Below, one piece after another: positions 42,837-51,883 of a stretch of DNA of 64,000 nt. The notes under the pieces were generated by a model that ran no database searches, was not told the DNA's origin, and worked only from the letters and a program-made list of their open reading frames with translations. A program made the translations under genes and the position numbers. The DNA is from Mesorhizobium sp. Pch-S (lineage in GTDB: Bacteria; Pseudomonadota; Alphaproteobacteria; Rhizobiales; Rhizobiaceae): positions 4,549,501-4,613,500 of the forward strand of contig NZ_CP029562.1 in assembly GCF_004136315.1 (NCBI RefSeq). Direction: 5' to 3'. The stretch's first letter is position 1; every line of letters begins with the position of its first letter.

Positions 42837-44271
42837 GATCACCGTCATCCGCGACGTCGACACCATCATCGCCTATGACGCGGCCGGCGATCGGCAGGTC
42901 TATCGACATGGCGGCGACGTCGCCTTCGACGAAACCGGCCTGCTCTGCGTTGGCGAGAGGTTCGACGGGCCGGCGACGACCGAACTCTCCGGCAAGGCGC
43001 GCATGGTCATGCCAGGGCTGATCGACATCCATTGCCATTCGCATGACGAACCGATGGCCAAAGGCATTTTCGAGGATGTCGGCACCGCCGCCCTCTGGGG
43101 GCAAGCCATGTACGAATATTCCTCGGTGATCGATGGCGGCGCGGATGCCCGTGCCGCATGTCTGACGGTCATGCTCGGCGACCTGATGCGTTCCGGTGCG
43201 ACCACGGTGCTCGACATTGCCGGCATTCATGACACCTGGCTCGACATCGCCGCGCAAAGCGGCGTGCGCGGCTACCTCGCTCCCGGTTTCCGCCAGGCCG
43301 ACTGGGTTGTCCATGACAGCCATCGGCTGGATTTCGCATGGGATGAGGAGGCTGGCCGCGACGCATTTGCGCGAGCCCTGGAATTTGCCGACCAGGCGAG
43401 GGCCCATCCAAGCGGCCGGCTGGATGGCGTTGTTTCACCGTCGCAGGTCGAGACCTGCCGGCCCGACCTGCTGGTCGATGCCGCCGATGAAGCGCGCAAG
43501 CGAGGCATGCGGCTCACCGTCCATGCCGCGCAGACCATGGCCGAGCACGAGGAGCTGCTGCGCCGCACCGGCTTGACTGCCGTGCAATATCTCGATCAGC
43601 TCGGTGTGCTCGGACCGGACGTCATCATCGGCCACTGCATATTCACCGATCATCATTCCTGGACGCGGCAGCGCACACGCGCCGATCTGGTGACCCTGGC
43701 GGAGCGCAGCACCAGCGTAGCGCATTGTCCGGTTACCTTCGCGCGCAGCGGCATGGCACTGGAGACGCTGGGCGCCTACCGCCGCGCCGGCGTCAACGTC
43801 GCCATCGGTACCGACAGCTATCCGTTCAACATGCTGGAGGAGATGCGGCAGGCGCTGATCTGCTCGCGGCTTGGCGGCAGGAGTGTTTTCGATCTTTCGA
43901 CAGGCGACATTTTCGAAGCGGCGACGCTGGCCGGCGCACGTGCGCTCGGCCGGTCGGACATCGGCAGGCTGAGCGTCGGCGCCAAGGCGGACCTGGTGGT
44001 GGTCGATCTCGATACGCCGACGATGCGGCCGGTCTATGATCCGCTGCGCAGCCTGGTGCACTGCGCCGCCGAACGCGCGGTGGAACGGGTCTATGTCGAC
44101 GGGCGCCTGACGGTGGACGAGGGGAGGCCGACCGGGATCGACTATGAGGGCGCGCTGCGCGAAATGCAGGCGCTGCAGGATTGGGCTTGCGCGCGGGCGA
44201 GGCTTTTCGATCCGCGCGGCCGCGACATTGCGGAACTGGCGCCCAAATCCCTGCCGGTGGTGCAGGGCTGA
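42829..44271 (+). CDS. Amidohydrolase family protein (AtzB/SAH-deaminase-like)
   Basis: A 480-residue metal-dependent hydrolase of the chlorohydrolase/deaminase branch. The metal set is seen in GLIDIHCHSHDEP (H-x-H), RLTVHAAQTMAEHEE, VIIGHCIFTDHHS and VAIGTDSYPFNM (late Asp). This group deaminates or dechlorinates N-heterocycles such as S-adenosylhomocysteine, guanine or s-triazines. ATG 42829 is preferred over a TTG 6 bp earlier. Being coupled to the transporter, it should act first on the imported compound (inference). Confidence 0.88.
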   Translation: MTEITVIRDVDTIIAYDAAGDRQVYRHGGDVAFDETGLLCVGERFDGPATTELSGKARMVMPGLIDIHCHSHDEPMAKGIFEDVGTAALWGQAMYEYSSVIDGGADARAACLTVMLGDLMRSGATTVLDIAGIHDTWLDIAAQSGVRGYLAPGFRQADWVVHDSHRLDFAWDEEAGRDAFARALEFADQARAHPSGRLDGVVSPSQVETCRPDLLVDAADEARKRGMRLTVHAAQTMAEHEELLRRTGLTAVQYLDQLGVLGPDVIIGHCIFTDHHSWTRQRTRADLVTLAERSTSVAHCPVTFARSGMALETLGAYRRAGVNVAIGTDSYPFNMLEEMRQALICSRLGGRSVFDLSTGDIFEAATLAGARALGRSDIGRLSVGAKADLVVVDLDTPTMRPVYDPLRSLVHCAAERAVERVYVDGRLTVDEGRPTGIDYEGALREMQALQDWACARARLFDPRGRDIAELAPKSLPVVQG

Positions 44272-44334
44272 CCTGACATCCTTTCAGATGGCGGCGATCG
44301 ATGATGCGGTTCGTAGCCTGATCTTGTCGAAGAA

Positions 44335-44364
44335 AGGGCGCTTCACTTGGAGGTGAAGCGCCCT
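44335..44364. terminator. Hairpin terminator between convergent genes
   Basis: AGGGCGCTTCAC (44335-44346) pairs perfectly with GTGAAGCGCCCT (44353-44364) around a 6-base loop, between the amidohydrolase (+) and the binding protein (-). It can serve both directions. Confidence 0.75.
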
Positions 44365-44397
44365 GAGTTTGGACATACGGCCTCTTGTCGGACCGGG

Positions 44398-45963
44398 TTA
44401 CTCGCCCATCTGCGTCAGCCAGTGGCGCGGTTTGTTGTCGGCCCGGAAATCGATGCTCTTGACCTTGGCCTGCATTGCCCAGGCGATCGGCTGCTGGTGA
44501 AGCGGGATCAGGATCGTGTCGTCCTTGGCGATCTTGAGGGCGGCCTCTTCGATCTGCAGGCGCTTGGCGTTGTCGGGTTCCTGCACCGCCTGTTCGACCA
44601 GCTTGTCGAGTTCTGGATAGGACCAGCCGCCATAGTTGGAGACGCCGACCTTGCCGGTCTTGGTCTCGAGGACCTGAGCCAGCAGGGAATAGGCATCCAG
44701 CGTCGGCTCGTTTGCCCAGCTCAGGTTGAAGACGTCGGCCTTGCCGTTCGAACGTTTCGGCGACTGAACCGCGCGCGGCGCAATGTCGATCGTCGGGTCG
44801 AAGCCGGCACGCTTCAGCATGTTGGTGATGCCGGCGCAGAAATCTTCCTCGTTGATGCTCTCGTCGTTTGTACACATGTAGGTAAACTTCAGGCCTTCCT
44901 TGCCGGCCTCGGCGAGAAGCTTCTTGGCAAGGGCCGGGTCGGCGGGGCTGTAACTGTCGAGCGATTTGGCGTAGCCGGCGATCTCAGGAGCGATGAGGGA
45001 GCCGGACGGACGCGCCAGGCCACGCATGACCTTCTTGTTGATCAGGTCGCGATCAATAGCTGCTTCGAAAGCCTGCCGCACGCGCAGATCGTTGAATGGA
45101 TTGTCACGGCCGTCTTCCAGCTTTTCCTTGCGGTTGAAGCCGATGAATACGGTGCGCAACTCGGTGCGCTTTTTCACGGTGATGCCCGGCGAGGATTCCA
45201 GCCGGGGAAGATCCTGGATCGGTGCAGAGTCGACGAGATCGACTTCGCCGGAAAGCAGGGCAGCCACGCGTGTGGCAGGTGATGCGATCGGCAGGAATTC
45301 GATGCGGTCGATGTTGTGCTTCTTCTGATCCCACCACCTGTCATTGACGAGCAGGACGGTCTTGCTGTCCGGGGTGCGGCTTTCCAGCTTGAACGGGCCG
45401 GTGCCGTTGGTGTTGTGGGTGGCATAACCCTCGGTCTTGGTCGCGACGTCGGTCGGCTTTTCGGTGTTGTTGTCCTTCAGCCACTTGGCGCTGAACATGA
45501 AGATGTTGGTCATGTCGTTGAGGAAGAGCGACGTCGGCGCCGAAACCTCGACATCGACCGTGTAGTCGTCGACCTTGGTGCTGTTCACATAAAGCGGGAT
45601 GTTGCCGCGCAGCGGTGATGTCGGATCGCTGACGCGCTTGAGCGAAGCGATGACGTCGTCAGCGGTGAAGTCTGCACCGTCGTGGAACTTCACGCCCTTG
45701 CGCAGGGTGAAGCGCCATTTCTTGTTGTCGATCAATTTCCATTCCGTCGCGAGCGCCGGCTCGATCTTGAAGTTCGTGTCGTAACGGACCAGGCCTTCAT
45801 AGATATGATTCAGGAAGGCCAGATTGGCCGTCGAGGGTACAGAATCCGGATCCAGCGAATAGATATCGGCGCGGCCGCCCCAGCGCAGCGTTTCCGCATT
45901 TGCCGAAGCCGTCAGGGCCACGACAGCCACGGCGCCAGCCAGCAAGCTTTTCAAGCAGGACAT
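44398..45963 (-). CDS. Orphan ABC substrate-binding protein (peptide/nickel type)
   Basis: A 521-residue SBP-5 family protein with a signal peptide (LKSLLAGAVAVVALTASANA). Blocks are WRFTLRKGVKFHDGADFTADDVIASLKRV, NGTGPFKLESRTPDSKTVLL and RQAFEAAIDRDLINKKVM. The start at 45963 has a near-ideal ribosome binding site (GGGAGGTGAAT); an upstream in-frame codon at 46059 would add an improbable N terminus. No permease or ATPase adjoins it, while a DppBCDF set at 49923-56498 lacks a binding protein and shares a candidate GntR site, so they probably work together (inference). Confidence 0.9.
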   Translation of the reverse strand: MSCLKSLLAGAVAVVALTASANAETLRWGGRADIYSLDPDSVPSTANLAFLNHIYEGLVRYDTNFKIEPALATEWKLIDNKKWRFTLRKGVKFHDGADFTADDVIASLKRVSDPTSPLRGNIPLYVNSTKVDDYTVDVEVSAPTSLFLNDMTNIFMFSAKWLKDNNTEKPTDVATKTEGYATHNTNGTGPFKLESRTPDSKTVLLVNDRWWDQKKHNIDRIEFLPIASPATRVAALLSGEVDLVDSAPIQDLPRLESSPGITVKKRTELRTVFIGFNRKEKLEDGRDNPFNDLRVRQAFEAAIDRDLINKKVMRGLARPSGSLIAPEIAGYAKSLDSYSPADPALAKKLLAEAGKEGLKFTYMCTNDESINEEDFCAGITNMLKRAGFDPTIDIAPRAVQSPKRSNGKADVFNLSWANEPTLDAYSLLAQVLETKTGKVGVSNYGGWSYPELDKLVEQAVQEPDNAKRLQIEEAALKIAKDDTILIPLHQQPIAWAMQAKVKSIDFRADNKPRHWLTQMGE

Positions 45964-46014
45964 ATTCACCTCCCAGGTTCCTCGCTCGATCTCACAATCG
46001 TCATGCTCGACAGG

Positions 46015-46035
46015 ATTGTCAACAATATTGTTGAC
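46015..46035. promoter_or_regulatory. Candidate GntR operator S2 in divergent promoter region
   Basis: GTCAACAATATTGTTGAC (46018-46035) is a perfect 18-bp palindrome containing ATTGTCAACAAT (46015-46026). It lies between the orphan binding protein (-) and an amidohydrolase (+). TTGAC hexamers on both strands within it could serve as -35 elements, so binding would block both promoters. Confidence 0.7.
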
Positions 46036-46094
46036 GTAAACTGCGCATATAGATAGCAAAATGCCTACGATGAGAGTGTCTCGGGGAGGAGAAC

Positions 46095-47567
46095 GTGAAC
46101 GGACTGCTACTGCTTCACGGAACCATCGTCACTGTCGATGCCGGCCGACGTGTGATCGAAGATGGTGCCATTGCTGTTCTCGGCGACAGGATTGTCGACA
46201 TTGGACACGCCCAGGATCTGGAACCGAGGCACCCGGACAAGAAAGTCGTCGATTGTCGCGGCAAGCTCATCATTCCCGGCATCATCGACGCACATGGCCA
46301 TGCCGGCCATGCGCTGATCCGCTCCATCGCTGCCGATACCTATTCTCTATGGATGCGGATCGTCACGCCGACCTACTATCACTGCGCGACCCGCGACTAT
46401 TGGTATGCAGACGGGCTGATCGGCGGCCTGGAGCGCCTGCGAGCCGGCGTTACCACCGGGGTCAGCATCATTTCCTCCATGCCGCGAAGCGACGATCCGG
46501 TCTTCTCCATCAATCACGCCAGGGCTTATTCCGAGATCGGCCTGCGAGATATTGTCTGTGTCGGTCCGGCCGGCTTGCCCTGGCCGCATCCGGTCACACG
46601 CTGGGAGAGCGGCGCGCCGATAGGGCGGCAGGTTTCTTTCGAAGAGATGATCGAGGGAACGGAGGCTGCCATCGAGACGCTGAATGGCAGCGCCGACGGC
46701 CGCATCGATGTCTTCGTCACGCCGTTCACGATCGTGCCGTCCCTCGATCCCTCAAATCCGACCACGCCGGATCTTGCGGTCAAGCTGACCGACAAAGATC
46801 GAATGCAGGCAAGGCGGGTGCGCGAAATCGCGCGTAAATGGGGTGTGCGCATTCATTCCGATGCCTTTGCGGGACAGATACGCATGGCGTTCCAGGACAA
46901 GGAAAACGCGCTGCTCGGACCTGATGTGCACCTGCAGCACTGCTGGGGCATCTCGCACGATGAGGTCGACATACTGGCCGCAACCGGAACGCATGTGACG
47001 CATGCGCCGCCCGGCCGCGCTGTGCCGCTGCTGGACATGATGTCGAAAGGCGTACCGGTGGCGATCACTTCGGATGGCGTTTCGCCCAGCCGGCATTTCG
47101 ACATGTTCCAGATCGCGCGCCTGGCACAGTTCACGCAGCACCTGCTCAACAACAACGACCGCTACCTGCTGCCGCCGGGCAAGGTCTTCGAGATGATCAC
47201 GATCGATGCCGCCAGGGCACTCGGCAAGGCGCACGAGATCGGTTCGCTGGAGGTCGGCAAAAAGGCGGACATCGCCATCATCAACATGCGCCAGCCACAT
47301 CTCGCCCCCAACTGGATGGTGGTGCACCGGCTCATCCATCAGGTTGTCGGCAGCGATGTCGATACAGTGATCGTCGATGGCAAGATCCTGATGCAGGAAG
47401 GGCGTGTGCTGACGGTGGATGTCGACCAGGCGATCGATTTCGGCGAGCGCGAAGCCTGGGCGATGGTGAAGCGTGCCGGTCTCGAGGCCCATATGCACGA
47501 TCCGGGCTGGGGGCAGATCAGCCGGACTTTCCATAAGCCGATCATGTTGCCCGGCTCTGCATCGTAG
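46095..47567 (+). CDS. Amidohydrolase family protein (deaminase-like)
   Basis: A 490-residue metal-dependent hydrolase starting at GTG 46095 behind GGGGAGGAGAAC. The metal set is visible as GIIDAHGHAGHALIRS, GVRIHSDAF, HLQHCWGISHDEVD and AITSDGVSPSRH. It belongs to the same broad branch as AtzB/TrzN/guanine deaminase but differs clearly from its neighbour at 42829. It is divergent from the orphan binding protein across operator S2, so both are probably induced together. The substrate is unknown. Confidence 0.87.
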   Translation: MNGLLLLHGTIVTVDAGRRVIEDGAIAVLGDRIVDIGHAQDLEPRHPDKKVVDCRGKLIIPGIIDAHGHAGHALIRSIAADTYSLWMRIVTPTYYHCATRDYWYADGLIGGLERLRAGVTTGVSIISSMPRSDDPVFSINHARAYSEIGLRDIVCVGPAGLPWPHPVTRWESGAPIGRQVSFEEMIEGTEAAIETLNGSADGRIDVFVTPFTIVPSLDPSNPTTPDLAVKLTDKDRMQARRVREIARKWGVRIHSDAFAGQIRMAFQDKENALLGPDVHLQHCWGISHDEVDILAATGTHVTHAPPGRAVPLLDMMSKGVPVAITSDGVSPSRHFDMFQIARLAQFTQHLLNNNDRYLLPPGKVFEMITIDAARALGKAHEIGSLEVGKKADIAIINMRQPHLAPNWMVVHRLIHQVVGSDVDTVIVDGKILMQEGRVLTVDVDQAIDFGEREAWAMVKRAGLEAHMHDPGWGQISRTFHKPIMLPGSAS

Positions 47568-47688
47568 GCCCGTTTTTCAACCGCACTGGATTGGAAGGGG
47601 CTGACCGATGAAGGTCGTCGGTCGGTGACTTGGGTAACTCTGGTAAACTTCAGAAGCAGAATCGTGAAAGCGCTATAACTCGCTGCTT

Positions 47689-48456
47689 TTAAAGCAAATG
47701 GAGTGTTTGGTAGATGCGCGCTCTGATCGGCGCGTCTTCAAAGCGCTCGGCAAACTGCCCCTTAGGACGCGGATAGTCGTAGGTGCTGACCTTCGAGGTC
47801 GCATAACCCGCGCCGACCAGGGCTTCGGCGATCTTCAGCGCGGCGGTGACGCCGTCGATCACCGGTACACCGGTAGCCGCCGACAGGCGTTCGCACAGGC
47901 TCGACATGCCCGCGCAGCCGAGGATGATCGCCTCGGCTCGGTCCTCCGCCTTGGCGCGTTCGATCGTTTCCCTCAGTAACCGCTCGGCCGTCTCAGGATC
48001 TTCTTCCAGTCCCAGGACCGGCAGGTCGATGGCATGGACTGCGCGGCAATGATGGCCGGCACCATAAGCCTGCACGATGTCCTCGATGATAGGAACCGAA
48101 CGCGGCAGGGTGGTGACGACAGAAAAGCGCCGGCTGATCGTCATGGCGACCTGCACGGCTGCCTGGCAGATGCCGACTACCGGTCCTTTCGCGATTTCTC
48201 TGGCTGCATGCAGGCCAGGGTCGTCGAAGCAGGCGATGACGTAGGCGTCGACGCCTTCTGCTTCGGCTTTGCGGATCTCCAGGAGCATGGCCGGCACCGA
48301 CAAGGCTTCGTCCGCCGAACCTTCGATGCTGACGGGCGTTCCCACCGGATTGACGGCGGTCACGCGCGTGCCGGGGCTGGCGACCTTCAGCGCGCTGTCC
48401 AGCGCCTGCGCGGTCATGGAGGCCGTCGAATTGGGATTGATCAGGTGAATATGCAC
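47689..48456 (-). CDS. hyuA: Hydantoin racemase (Asp/Glu racemase superfamily)
   Basis: A 255-residue racemase that interconverts D- and L-5-substituted hydantoins. With the GTG start at 48456 the catalytic cysteines fall at Cys76 (AYVIACFDDPG) and Cys181 (IILGCAGM), the numbers I recall for the Sinorhizobium meliloti enzyme; the N terminus IHLINPNSTASMT also matches the family. The GTG lies 1 bp after the stop of the flavin reductase gene. No D-hydantoinase (COG0044 type) or carbamoylase is recognisable nearby, so the real substrate may be another cyclic amide. Maleate isomerases and allantoin racemases share the fold. Confidence 0.88.
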   Translation of the reverse strand: MHIHLINPNSTASMTAQALDSALKVASPGTRVTAVNPVGTPVSIEGSADEALSVPAMLLEIRKAEAEGVDAYVIACFDDPGLHAAREIAKGPVVGICQAAVQVAMTISRRFSVVTTLPRSVPIIEDIVQAYGAGHHCRAVHAIDLPVLGLEEDPETAERLLRETIERAKAEDRAEAIILGCAGMSSLCERLSAATGVPVIDGVTAALKIAEALVGAGYATSKVSTYDYPRPKGQFAERFEDAPIRARIYQTLHLL

Positions 48457-48457
48457 T

Positions 48458-49096
48458 TTACTGGCCTGCGCGTTTGGCTGTGGTGAGGACTTCCGAGATT
48501 GCCGGTGCCTTGAGCACGAACTGGCGGTCGGAAGTGATGTAATTGTCGGCATGCAGCCGGGCGATCGGCTGATAGGTCTCGGGGTTCACATAGCGTCCAG
48601 CTTCGTCGAGGCAGCCGCGTTGCACATGCATGTGCACCACCTGCCCAAGAACCAGCACGCGGCGCGGATATTCGATCAGCCGCTCAACCCGGCATTCGAA
48701 GGCACAGGGCGAGTTGGTGACGAAATCGACGTCGACCTGCCTGCAGCGAGCGGTGGGGAGACCGGATATCTCCAGCTCGTCGACATCGGTCTCGAAGGCG
48801 AGACCGCACACCAGCATCTGCTGCGACAGTGCCATGTCGACCATGTTGACCGCAAACTCGCTGGTGCGCCGGATGTTGGCGACGGTGTCCTTGTCTTCGC
48901 CGGACAACCGGGGCTGTATGCCGAGTACGACGATGGGAGGCTCGTGCGAGAAGACGTTGAAGAAGCTCATCGGCGCGGCATTGGCGCGCCCGGAAGCGGA
49001 ACGCGTGGTGACCAGCGCGATCGGGCGCGGACCGACAAAATTGGTCAGCAGGCGATAGCGCCCTTCCGCTTCGATCTGTGTGAAGTCGAATTCCAT
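48458..49096 (-). CDS. Flavin reductase family protein
   Basis: A 212-residue FMN-binding split-barrel protein, paralogous to the one at 1760-2413: YRLLTNFVGPRPIALVTTRS, NAAPMSFFNVFSHEPPIVVLGI and TSEFAVNMV. The start at 49096 has GGGGAG upstream. It is coupled to the hydantoin racemase and divergent from GntR, with operator S3 between. No flavin monooxygenase lies in this region, so it may serve a distant partner or have its own chemistry. Confidence 0.85.
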   Translation of the reverse strand: MEFDFTQIEAEGRYRLLTNFVGPRPIALVTTRSASGRANAAPMSFFNVFSHEPPIVVLGIQPRLSGEDKDTVANIRRTSEFAVNMVDMALSQQMLVCGLAFETDVDELEISGLPTARCRQVDVDFVTNSPCAFECRVERLIEYPRRVLVLGQVVHMHVQRGCLDEAGRYVNPETYQPIARLHADNYITSDRQFVLKAPAISEVLTTAKRAGQ

Positions 49097-49121
49097 TCGA
49101 GTCTCCCCGTCCATGTCAAAT

Positions 49122-49154
49122 ATTGTAGACAATTTTTGAATGTATTATCTACAA
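49122..49154. promoter_or_regulatory. Candidate GntR operators S3 (autoregulatory)
   Basis: ATTGTAGACAAT (49122-49133) is a clean ATTGT/ACAAT palindrome, and a half-matching TTATCTACAA lies at 49145-49154. Both are in the 137-bp gap between the flavin reductase (-) and GntR (+). Confidence 0.65.
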
Positions 49155-49233
49155 AAAAAGCTCATGGACCAATGCAAATATTGACTTTTTGTCATCCTTG
49201 GCGGATGTCGATCAGACAGCGGGAAAGAGAGTC

Positions 49234-49911
49234 ATGACCGAACAGGCAGGCATTTCGATACAGCAGATCGTCGAAAAGGTGTGGCTCTCGATCGCTGAGC
49301 GTCGTTTGCGCCCGGGCGTTCAGCTCAAGGAAGGCCAGATGGCGGCGATCTTCGACGTCAGCCGGGCCCGCATCCGCCAGGCACTGGCCGCACTCGAGCG
49401 CGAAGGCCTGGTGACGATCATCCCCAATCGCGGCGCCTTCGTGTGCCAGCCGACCGTGGACGAGGCGAGGGATGTCTTCACCATCCGCCGTTCCGTCGAG
49501 AGCCGTGTCGTTGCCCGCATCGGCGCTTCGGTGACGAAGGCCGATCTGGCACGGTTGCGTAGCCACGTAGCCCAGGAGCGTACCGCCAACACCAATGACG
49601 CCACCACCGACATCATCAAGCTGTCCGGCGGCTTCCACCTGCTGCTGGCCGAAATCTCCGGTTCCGACTTCCTGTTCGGCATGATGCGGGACCTGATCTC
49701 GCGCACCTCGCTGATCACCGCGGTGTACCGGAACACGGCGCGCTTCAATTGCGGACCCGACGAGCACGCCGAGATCGTCGATGCCATCGCCGCCGGCGAT
49801 CTCAAAAAGGCTTCCGCACTGATGGAACATCATCTGGAGCATGTGGAGTCCGAGTTGGACCTGAGGGAGGTGCGGGACATGTCCCATGATCTCAGGGCCG
49901 CGCTGGCCTAG
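49234..49911 (+). CDS. GntR family transcriptional regulator (FCD/FadR subfamily)
   Basis: A 225-residue regulator. The winged helix is seen in LRPGVQLKEGQMAAIFDVSRARIRQALAALEREGLVTIIPNRGAFV in outline; the C-terminal all-helical FCD effector domain has VFTIRRSVESRVVARI and a late HAEIVDAIAAGDLKKASALMEHHLEH whose histidines bind the metal used in ligand binding. ATG 49234 has GGGAAAGAGA upstream. FCD regulators commonly bind palindromes of the TTGTNNACAA type; four such regions occur between 39.4 and 56.7 kb, so it is probably the master regulator of this stretch. Confidence 0.92.
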   Translation: MTEQAGISIQQIVEKVWLSIAERRLRPGVQLKEGQMAAIFDVSRARIRQALAALEREGLVTIIPNRGAFVCQPTVDEARDVFTIRRSVESRVVARIGASVTKADLARLRSHVAQERTANTNDATTDIIKLSGGFHLLLAEISGSDFLFGMMRDLISRTSLITAVYRNTARFNCGPDEHAEIVDAIAAGDLKKASALMEHHLEHVESELDLREVRDMSHDLRAALA

Positions 49912-49922
49912 GCTGACTAATT

Positions 49923-50899
<977 letters not shown>

Positions 50900-50903
<4 letters not shown>

Positions 50904-51883
50904 GCGGTTCCTCCAGCATTGAGCCAGCATGCGCTGGCGCCGGCGCCGGCCGGCAACAGGCCCGGCCGTTCCCGTGTGCAACGTGGGCCGGCTTCCCTGC
51001 AGCGTGGGTTGAACGCGCAACCCGGTGGAATGGCGTCGAGGCGCGGCATCGAGCCGTCGATCTGGTTGAGGCGTTCGACGCGGGCGCCGAGCGCCGGGAT
51101 CGAGGCCATCAGCCCCCGCGTATAGGGATGCTTCGGGGCGCGCAGCACCTGTTCGACCGGCCCGATCTCGATGAGGCGGCCGGCATAAAGGACGGCGACA
51201 CGATCTGCCGTCTCGGCAATGACACCCATGTCGTGGGTCACCAGCATCACCGCCGTGCCTTTCTCCTTGCAGAGCTTGCGCAGCAGGGATGTGATCTGCG
51301 CCTGGATAGACACGTCGAGGGCGGTGGTCGGCTCGTCGGCGATGATCAGCTTCGGCGAAGCAGCAAGCGCCAGCGCAATGACGACGCGCTGGCGCATGCC
51401 GCCGGAGAACTGATGTGGGTATTGGTTGACGCGTTCTTCGGGCGAGGGGATGCCGACATCCTTCAACAGCGATATCGCCCGCGCTCTCGCCTCGGCTTTA
51501 CCCATGCCAATATGCTGCCGGATCGTTTCGGTCAGCTGTGCGCCGACGGTGAACAGTGGGTTGAGCGAGGTCAGCGGATCCTGGAAGATTGCGCCGATCT
51601 CGCGGCCGCGGATCTTCTCCATCTCGCGGTCGCCCAGATTGTCGATGCGGCGATCCGCCAGCCAGATCTCGCCTTCGGCGATGTGTCCCGGGCGTTCGAG
51701 CAGTCCCTGGATGGCCAAGCCGGTCATCGACTTGCCGGCACCGGATTCTCCGACGACGCCGAGGATTTCGCCGGGGCGGATTGAAAGGCTCACATCCGAG
51801 AGTGCGGTGGCAACGCCACGGCGACCGGGAAATTCGACCTTGAGGCCACGAACCTCGAGCACGGCTTGCTGGGTTTCAGCCAT
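50900..51883 (-). CDS. ABC transporter ATP-binding protein (DppD type)
   Basis: A 327-residue ATPase: Walker A GESGAGKSM (the usual S/T replaced by Ser-Met, as in many DppD proteins), Q-loop AIFQDPLTSLNPLF, signature FSGGMRQRVVIALA, Walker B LIIADEPTTALD and the Cys block GCAFNPRCREAGPRC. The start at 51883 has GAGGTG at the right distance; ATG 51889 is too close to it. It overlaps the end of the amidohydrolase upstream by 8 bp. Confidence 0.92.

Noticed and set aside
46095..47567. Assignment as D-hydantoinase because of the neighbouring racemase
   Set aside because: The metal motifs (AHGHAGH, QHCWG, TSDGVS) belong to the deaminase/chlorohydrolase branch; the carboxylated-Lys pattern of hydantoinases is not visible.
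47568..47688. Possible tRNA or small RNA in the gap between convergent genes
   Set aside because: No cloverleaf, T-loop or CCA-type end can be drawn; only a short GCTTTTAAAGC palindrome overlaps the racemase stop.
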